DNA of 20,491 bases from an uncultured Gemmataceae bacterium (GTDB lineage Bacteria; Planctomycetota; Planctomycetia; Gemmatales; Gemmataceae), in assembly GCA_937922175.1 (NCBI GenBank), contig CAKZUU010000047.1, positions 1-20,491 on the forward strand, read 5' to 3'. Positions 15,664 through 20,491 of the stretch are shown here, piece after piece. Numbering within the stretch: position 1 is the first letter of the stretch; every line of letters begins with the position of its first letter. The position numbers and the translations under genes were made by a program. The notes under the pieces are model-generated. The model saw only the letters and a program-made list of their open reading frames with translations. It had not been told where the DNA came from and searched no databases.

Positions 15664-18384
15664 ATGGTGCGAGTTGCCATGCTCTGGTGGTTGATTTGGC
15701 CTGCCATTTCTTGGTCGATTGAAACGATCTGGCTCGAAGCCGAGCATTTCGAGGGAATTCGCGGGTATTGTTGGCCGGGCGGGCGACCCGAATTGCAAAA
15801 GACCGATGGCCATTGGGGGCTATCGGGACCAGGTTGGGCCGCCGAGTGGATTCAAGGCGGTGAGTCTGGGTTCCTCTCGATTGCCTGTGCTCCAGAAGAT
15901 GATCGCGCCATCGCGACAACCGAAGTTGAGATTCCGATTGCGGGGCGCTACCGAGTCTGGGTTCGTTTTCGTGAAAATCGCAACAGTACCAATCGTTTTC
16001 AGGTGCGCCTGCGTCCAAGGGGAGCGGCCGAGCAGATTTTGACTTACGGCGAGCGGCCGATGCTCGACGAAGACAACGAAATCAAGTTGTACTTCGATTG
16101 GGTATTTGTTTGGCAAGCTCATGAAGTGGAGTTGCCCTCGGGGCGGACGAGAATCACGCTGGCGTCCGCATTCAAAGAGAAGGGATGTCGTCAAATCGAT
16201 TGTCTGGTGTTGACCACGGACACCGAATATCGACCATTCATGAAGGAGCGACCGCGACATCCGACGAGACAAGTATTAGAGGAAATGCGATGGAACCGGG
16301 GGATTTCCTACCAACCGTTGGCACGTCGCCCACCGCAGCTAACCCCTCCGGCTGCTTGGCAGCCAAAGACCTTTCGCGACCAAGGCTTTCTCTATCTTTG
16401 GAACATGAGTCCGCAGATTCCCTGGGCGAGTGATGATCCGAAACGTGTGCTCGTCCCATATCATGTCGCCGACGATGAGACGCGTCAGGCGTTCGAGAAA
16501 ATGTACGCCGGCCGTGCCGATGTGCCGATTTTTGGCGATCCGCGAATCGTCCCGGTGTTTCACGGGTCCGGCCCATCGATTTTTGATACAGAATCATCCG
16601 ATGGCAAGCCCCTCTCCCGTGGGCGGGACTTCATGCGCTGGCTCGACGCCAACCCAAAGAGATGCTTTGCTTTGTTGCTAAACTATTATCCTGACCAACC
16701 CATCCGCGAGGAAACAAAGAATCATTTTCTGCGATATCGTGATCGTTATGTCGGTGCTATTGCGGGTGAGAGCCTGGGATATTTTGATGTGCCAGTACAG
16801 ACGATGATGCAAGCGACGGCCGGTGCGAAATCGCGCCGTGAACTCGCCGACGCGATCGGACGTGTCGCGTTGGCAGCCAATGCTGAGAAATATCGACGGA
16901 TCTATGGTGGAGAATGGCCCGATTCCTACCGCGAGGTCATCCCGTGCCAGTCGATCATGATGACAGCATTTGCGCCGCTCTGCTATGCGTGGGGTGCTCG
17001 CACGGTCGGTTACGAATCGTCGGCTATCACGGGGGGACTTTTGGCCCTCCGGATGGCCTTTTTGCGGGGCGCTGCACGACAGAACGGCGGATTAACGGCA
17101 ACGTATCGCTCCTGCAATTTTGGTGATTCCTCCACGATTTTCAGCGATCGGCAAAGTTATACTCGCCCCCGAAACATCCTTGATAACTATTACAGCGTAT
17201 TTTCCGGTGCAGGCATGACGTGGTATAAGTTTGATATTTGGCATCAGTATCTTGCCGGTTCCTCGATGTTTTATCATGAACAGGGATTCGACGAGTTTTG
17301 GATGCCGGGAGGAACGACGGTGGCAGGTCTGCATCCGGTCCAGTTGTCGCCCAAAGGTAAACTCGTCGATCGCTTCCTGCGGAAAATCACCCATCATCCG
17401 GATCGAGGAGTGCCCTGGACGCCGATCGCGTTCCTCGTCGATTATGCCCACGGATGGGATCCCTCTCCGTTTACTCCGCATTCATTTGATAATTATGGCA
17501 AGCGTCCCGATCTGACACGCTACGGTTCTCACGAGCGGATGCTCCAGGAATATTTTTGGGTTGCATATCATCCCATAGGTCAGAAGGCGGAGGGGCCTGT
17601 GACGGGAACGAGCGAAGTTAACGTCCCGGGGATCTTTGGAAATATCTTCGATGTTGTGTACGCTTATCCGGATGTACGGAAATGGACGACACTTGACTCG
17701 TATCCCGTTGTCGTCGTGGCGGGAGACATCGAGTTGACAGTTGACGAGGGCAGACGTCTGGCGAAATACATCGAAGAGGGCGGAACCTTAGTGATCGCCG
17801 ATGAGCATCTCTCGGGGCCGGGCTTGGAGGAACTAGCTCGGCCGACGATGCGAGCGGGGAAAGAGGCGTCGGGCTGCCGATGGGTTCCCACGGGGAAAGA
17901 ACTTGACACGCAGAGGTTTCGGTATCGACCGATCGAGGGGGGACAGCCCTTGGCGGTCACTCAGGAGGGAGACTGTTTTTGCTGTTCGTTTGATCGCGGG
18001 AGAGGCCGGCTGATCATTCTCTCCGTGCCACGAGGACTCGGCATCGATCAGGCGGCGCACCCGGTTGTGCCTCTCTTGTTCGCGCATCTCACCTCCGGGC
18101 TGGTGCCCGTTTCTGTGCAAGGCGATGTCGAGTGGATGCTCAATCGGACCTCGACCGGCTGGATTGTGGCCCTGTTCAATCCGGCGGGCCAAGACAAACC
18201 TCAGCAAGGAATCTTGCCAACCGACTATCGGCAGAATCGTAGCGTCGTCATCAAGTCGAATCGGCCGATCCTAAGTGTTCGCGATTGGTTGTATCCCTTC
18301 GAGAATTTGTCATGGGAACAAGGGCAACTGAAGGTTGAGGTATGGGCAGGCAGTGTGCGAGTTGTTGAATTAACGGAAAAGTAG
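15664..18384 (+). CDS. Large exported protein with glycoside-hydrolase-like architecture, family not recognised
   Basis: A 906-residue product. The signal peptide is MVRVAMLWWLIWPAISWS. Residues 20-190 look like a carbohydrate-binding beta-sandwich (TIWLEAEHFEGIRG, then AGRYRVWVRFR and HEVELPSGRTRITLAS). Residues 240-600 look like a TIM barrel, with Glu369 in YVGAIAGESLGYF and Glu539 in SSMFYHEQGFDEFW placed like acid/base and nucleophile at strand ends. Residues about 655-810 resemble the glutamine-amidotransferase-like domain that follows the barrel in GH42-type enzymes (LDSYPVVVVAGDIELTVDEGRRLAKYIEEGGTLVIADEHL). Residues 815-906 form a final beta-domain. I cannot name the family; domain and catalytic calls are inference from pattern alone. 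Stretches such as 17170-17290 are more AT-rich than the neighbouring genes. It stands alone, with divergent metal genes to the left and leuA after a 419-base gap. Degradation of an external glycan is the most plausible role. Confidence 0.82.
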   Translation: MVRVAMLWWLIWPAISWSIETIWLEAEHFEGIRGYCWPGGRPELQKTDGHWGLSGPGWAAEWIQGGESGFLSIACAPEDDRAIATTEVEIPIAGRYRVWVRFRENRNSTNRFQVRLRPRGAAEQILTYGERPMLDEDNEIKLYFDWVFVWQAHEVELPSGRTRITLASAFKEKGCRQIDCLVLTTDTEYRPFMKERPRHPTRQVLEEMRWNRGISYQPLARRPPQLTPPAAWQPKTFRDQGFLYLWNMSPQIPWASDDPKRVLVPYHVADDETRQAFEKMYAGRADVPIFGDPRIVPVFHGSGPSIFDTESSDGKPLSRGRDFMRWLDANPKRCFALLLNYYPDQPIREETKNHFLRYRDRYVGAIAGESLGYFDVPVQTMMQATAGAKSRRELADAIGRVALAANAEKYRRIYGGEWPDSYREVIPCQSIMMTAFAPLCYAWGARTVGYESSAITGGLLALRMAFLRGAARQNGGLTATYRSCNFGDSSTIFSDRQSYTRPRNILDNYYSVFSGAGMTWYKFDIWHQYLAGSSMFYHEQGFDEFWMPGGTTVAGLHPVQLSPKGKLVDRFLRKITHHPDRGVPWTPIAFLVDYAHGWDPSPFTPHSFDNYGKRPDLTRYGSHERMLQEYFWVAYHPIGQKAEGPVTGTSEVNVPGIFGNIFDVVYAYPDVRKWTTLDSYPVVVVAGDIELTVDEGRRLAKYIEEGGTLVIADEHLSGPGLEELARPTMRAGKEASGCRWVPTGKELDTQRFRYRPIEGGQPLAVTQEGDCFCCSFDRGRGRLIILSVPRGLGIDQAAHPVVPLLFAHLTSGLVPVSVQGDVEWMLNRTSTGWIVALFNPAGQDKPQQGILPTDYRQNRSVVIKSNRPILSVRDWLYPFENLSWEQGQLKVEVWAGSVRVVELTEK

Positions 18385-18601
18385 ACAGGGTGTCACTCCA
18401 CTTTGCGGGTTGTTATGCGGCCAAGAGACAGCGAGGGGCGAGATCGAGCTTCGGGCCAACGCTCGGGGAATGAGTTGGACTTGATTGAGGTGGCTCGGCC
18501 GATCTGGCAAGGCGAGAGTCAACATCCGCCGGGTGGACTCCACCGGATTTTCATCGCCCCCGCACTTGCCAGTGGGTTGGCGACATTCCTAGGACATCTG
18601 C
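18385..18601 (+). promoter_or_regulatory. Upstream part of the leuA leader region; promoter expected here
   Basis: No gene is seen in this stretch. The leu leader transcript must start here or before. The best promoter-like pair I find is TTGCCA at 18566-18571, then 17 bases, then CTAGGA, which is a poor -10 match. A small hairpin, CCGG(G)TGG-ACT-CCACCGG, lies around 18529-18546. Confidence 0.25.
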
Positions 18602-18602
18602 G

Positions 18603-18635
18603 ATGAGTGTCGAACTCGGACAATTTCAAAGATGA
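18603..18635 (+). CDS. Ten-codon mini-ORF overlapping the start of the leader peptide
   Basis: ATG at 18603 reads MSVELGQFQR and ends at TGA 18633-18635, overlapping the leader-peptide ATG at 18632 as ATGA. AGGA lies at suitable spacing before it, whereas the leader peptide itself has no visible ribosome-binding site. It may feed ribosomes to the leader by coupling. A chance ORF of this size is common, so confidence is low. Confidence 0.25.
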   Translation: MSVELGQFQR

Positions 18636-18721
18636 CTCCAGCGAGCTTTCGTCCCATTGGTCGGTTGGTGCGAGAACTGCTCCTGCTTTTGCGGAGGCAG
18701 GCCGGGGACTGGCACGCGTGA
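18632..18721 (+). CDS. leuL: Leucine-rich leader peptide of the leuA attenuator
   Basis: This 29-residue frame reads MTPASFRPIGRLVRELLLLL, then RRQAGDWHA, and stops at TGA 18719-18721. Residues 16-20 are five consecutive leucines (CTG CTC CTG CTT TTG, 18677-18691), with another leucine at 12. The size and the leucine run match the E. coli leu leader peptide (28 residues, four consecutive Leu), although the sequences are otherwise unrelated. It lies between the 906-residue protein gene and leuA and is followed by a strong terminator. The expected role is as a sensor: scarce charged tRNA-Leu stalls the ribosome on the leucine codons. No Shine-Dalgarno is visible, so initiation may depend on coupling to the overlapping mini-ORF. 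The name leuL is used by analogy of role, not by homology. Confidence 0.75.
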   Translation: MTPASFRPIGRLVRELLLLLRRQAGDWHA

Positions 18722-18755
18722 AGAAGAGTGAGTCGCGAGTGAACAGCAGCCCCGG
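18702..18755 (+). promoter_or_regulatory. Candidate antiterminator pairing of the leuA attenuator
   Basis: CCGGGG-A-CTG at 18702-18711 is complementary to CAGCCCCGG at 18747-18755 over nine pairs, with A18708 bulged. The right arm is the 5' arm of the terminator, so the two structures exclude each other. The left arm begins 11 bases after the last leucine codon: just free when a ribosome stalls there, and covered when it stops at TGA 18719-18721. Confidence 0.65.
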
Positions 18756-18779
18756 GAAAGAAAGGCCCGGGGCTTTTTT
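18748..18779 (+). terminator. Rho-independent terminator (attenuator) upstream of leuA
   Basis: AGCCCCGGG (18748-18756) and CCCGGGGCT (18766-18774) form nine perfect pairs around a nine-base loop, AAAGAAAGG. A run of six T (18774-18779) follows. The structure lies 25 bases before the leuA ATG and 27 bases after the leader-peptide stop. It is too far from the preceding large gene (about 365 bases) to be simply its terminator. Confidence 0.85.
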
Positions 18780-18803
18780 CTTTAATGGGAGCAGCATCCG
18801 TTT

Positions 18804-20387
18804 ATGACAGACAATCGAATCCTGATTTTCGACACCACGCTGCGAGATGGGGAACAGTCTCCCGGGGCCAGCATGAACTTGGTGGAGAAGCTCGAGGTGG
18901 CCCACGCCTTGAAAGAACTCGGTGTCGATATCATCGAGGCCGGTTTTCCCATCGCTTCCCCGGGAGATTTCGAGGCAGTGCAGGCGATCGCCCGACAGGT
19001 ACAGGGGCCGATCATCTGCGGATTGGCGCGATGCAATGAACAGGACATCAGCCGGGCGTGGGAAGCGGTTCGAGATGCTGCCCGGCCACGCATTCATGTT
19101 TTTCTTGCGACCAGCGCGATTCACCGCGAATTCAAGTTGCAAATGACGCCGGAGGAGATCGTGCAAAGGGCGGTCGAGGGCGTGAAACGGGCCAAAGACT
19201 GTTGCGACGATGTGGAATTTTCTCCAGAGGACGCCGCCCGAACCGAGTTGGATTTTTTGGCGGAGGTCGTCGAGCGTGTAATCGAGGCCGGGGCGACGAC
19301 GGTGAACATCCCGGACACAGTCGGTTATGCCGTTCCGTCGCATTATGCGGCTGTCATACGGTATTTAAAGCAGCACGTGCGAAACATCGATCGAGTCGTG
19401 ATGAGTGTCCATTGCCACGACGACTTGGGGCTGGCGGTCGCCAACAGTCTCGCGGCGGTGATGGAGGGGGCGCGGCAAGTGGAATGCACCATTAACGGCA
19501 TTGGCGAACGAGCGGGCAATTGCGCTCTGGAAGAGGTCGTCATGGCCTTAAGGACCCGCGCTGACTTTTTCGGACTCACGACGGCGATTAACACGAAGTT
19601 GCTGTATCCGACGAGCCGACGGGTGGCCCATATCACGGGGCTGCAAGTGCAGCGCAATAAGGCCATCGTCGGGCAAAACGCCTTCGCCCACGAAGCAGGG
19701 ATTCATCAACACGGCATCTTGAAGCACCGAGAGACATACGAGATCATGCGGCCCGAAGACGTGGGTATGAACAAGACGGATCTGGTCCTCGGCAAGCACT
19801 CGGGCAAGCATGCGCTGCGAGAACGAGTGCAGCACCTCGGGTATCATCTCAGCGACGAGCAACTTCAGCGCGTCTTCGAGAACTTCAAGTCCTTGGCGGA
19901 TCGCAAAAAGGTCATCTATGATGCGGACATCGAGGCGCTGGTCGAAGCGGAGATTCATAGCGGCCCCCGCTTATGGACACTCCACGCTTTCACTTGTAAC
20001 GCCGGCTCGGGGACGCTCCCCAGCGCCGCCGTTGTTCTCTGGCACCGCGAAGGGAAAATTGTAAAAGACGCCGCCTTGGGGGATGGTCCGGTCGATGCCG
20101 TTTTCAAAGCCATCGAACGTATTACCGGAATCGATGTGACCCTGAAGGATTTCCGCATCCGCAGCGTGACCGTGGGCGAAGACGCTCAAGGCGAAGCTCA
20201 GGTCGAAGCGGACTATCGTGGCAAGACCTTGACGGCTCGCGCCGTGAGCACCGATATCATCGAGGCGGCGGCAATGGCCTTCTTGCAAGTCATCAACCGT
20301 ATTGCCCTAAAACAAGAGGAAACTGCTCCGAGGATTCATCCGACCGACGCACCGCCCAAAGCGGAATCTGTCGGCTCCGGACGATGA
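18804..20387 (+). CDS. leuA: 2-isopropylmalate synthase
   Basis: LeuA condenses acetyl-CoA with 2-oxoisovalerate to 2-isopropylmalate, the first committed step of leucine synthesis (cytoplasm, divalent metal). The 527-residue product starts MTDNRILIFDTTLRDGEQSPGA, with the DTTLRDGEQ signature at 10-18. The metal ligands are Asp10, His203 and His205 (SVHCHDDLGLA) and Asn239 (ERAGNCALEE). NAFAHEAGIHQHG and LGKHSGKHAL mark the linker subdomains. Residues about 395-505 form the LeuA regulatory domain that binds leucine for feedback inhibition (HAFTCNAGSGTLPSAAVVL, ..VEADYRGKTLTARAVSTDIIEA). The last 25 residues are a disordered tail. Length and motifs fit the bacterial long-form LeuA rather than homocitrate or citramalate synthase. 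GGGAG at 18787-18791 precedes the ATG by 12 bases. Expression is probably controlled by the attenuator directly upstream. No other leu gene follows within the window. Confidence 0.96.
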   Translation: MTDNRILIFDTTLRDGEQSPGASMNLVEKLEVAHALKELGVDIIEAGFPIASPGDFEAVQAIARQVQGPIICGLARCNEQDISRAWEAVRDAARPRIHVFLATSAIHREFKLQMTPEEIVQRAVEGVKRAKDCCDDVEFSPEDAARTELDFLAEVVERVIEAGATTVNIPDTVGYAVPSHYAAVIRYLKQHVRNIDRVVMSVHCHDDLGLAVANSLAAVMEGARQVECTINGIGERAGNCALEEVVMALRTRADFFGLTTAINTKLLYPTSRRVAHITGLQVQRNKAIVGQNAFAHEAGIHQHGILKHRETYEIMRPEDVGMNKTDLVLGKHSGKHALRERVQHLGYHLSDEQLQRVFENFKSLADRKKVIYDADIEALVEAEIHSGPRLWTLHAFTCNAGSGTLPSAAVVLWHREGKIVKDAALGDGPVDAVFKAIERITGIDVTLKDFRIRSVTVGEDAQGEAQVEADYRGKTLTARAVSTDIIEAAAMAFLQVINRIALKQEETAPRIHPTDAPPKAESVGSGR

Positions 20388-20393
20388 GACCTG

Positions 20394-20415
20394 CGGACGA
20401 CCTCCCGGGTGTCCG
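20394..20415 (+). terminator. Candidate hairpin after leuA
   Basis: CGGAC-G-ACC-TCCCG-GGT-GTCCG forms eight pairs with one bulge, starting seven bases after the leuA stop. No T-run follows, so it could be a rho-dependent or two-way end signal between converging genes. Confidence 0.3.
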
Positions 20416-20416
20416 G

Positions 20417-20491
20417 TCAGGTGGGCTCGAGTAACTCTCTCAATCGTACAATGGTTCGCTCGATCGGTGCTGTCGGTCGGCGATGAACCAT
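20417..20491 (-). CDS. Possible 3' end of a convergent gene, cut by the window edge
   Basis: On the minus strand the frame from the window edge is open to a TGA at 20417-20419 and reads MVHRRPTAPIERTIVRLREL, then LEPT. The C-terminal helix-like, Arg/Leu-rich stretch looks like real protein, and the stop falls just past the leuA hairpin. It is too short to identify. The first codon in view is ATG, but the gene may start further to the right. Confidence 0.35.
   Translation of the reverse strand: MVHRRPTAPIERTIVRLRELLEPT

Noticed and set aside
18748..18779. The strong hairpin as the terminator of the 906-residue gene
   Set aside because: It lies about 365 bases beyond that stop, directly behind a leucine-rich leader ORF and just before leuA, and it has a matching antiterminator arm. 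Attenuation explains it better.
18519..19343. A 274-codon minus-strand frame covering the leuA leader and the start of leuA
   Set aside because: It overlaps the leuA catalytic motifs and the attenuator and shows no family features.

Overview
The window reads as chromosomal DNA of a planctomycete, most likely near the Gemmatales/Gemmataceae. This rests on a secreted WD40 protein that ends in a HEAT-like module typical of that group, a one-piece PurQ of the planctomycete type, and an RND metal-efflux cluster with short His-rich exported proteins that I recall mainly from planctomycetes. The base composition is moderately GC-rich by eye. Genus and species cannot be fixed from the sequence. I see no insertion sequence, prophage, integrase or CRISPR array.

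Layout. At the left edge lie the likely tail of a cut gene (1-68) and a plus-strand acyltransferase with the catalytic fold of 2-oxoacid dehydrogenase E2 but no lipoyl domain (80-919). It converges on a tightly packed minus-strand trio: S9 peptidase, hemF (oxygen-dependent coproporphyrinogen oxidase) and the WD40/HEAT protein (6541 down to 926, gaps of about 35 bases). Upstream of the trio, on the same strand, are tRNA-Leu(UAG) and purQ. A stress pair follows, transcribed divergently: a universal stress protein (minus) and an Hsp20 small heat-shock protein (plus), sharing a 361-base regulatory gap.

From 15372 down to 9205 is a heavy-metal efflux cluster on the minus strand: an exported His-rich protein, a CusB/CzcB-like membrane fusion protein with an acidic His-rich stretch, a CusA/CzcA-like RND pump with an unusually large insertion, and a His-rich lipoprotein. 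No outer-membrane channel gene is visible in the cluster. Next, on the plus strand, is a 906-residue exported protein built like a glycoside hydrolase, which I cannot assign to a family. The window ends with leuA (2-isopropylmalate synthase) and a possible tail of a convergent minus-strand gene.

The most notable find is in the 419-base gap before leuA. A 29-codon reading frame (18632-18721) carries five consecutive leucine codons, all different except for one repeated CTG. It is followed by a nine-base-pair GC-rich hairpin with a run of six T. The 5' arm of that terminator can instead pair with a segment just downstream of the leucine codons. These are the parts expected of a ribosome-mediated transcription attenuator controlling leucine synthesis, placed directly before the first committed enzyme of the pathway.
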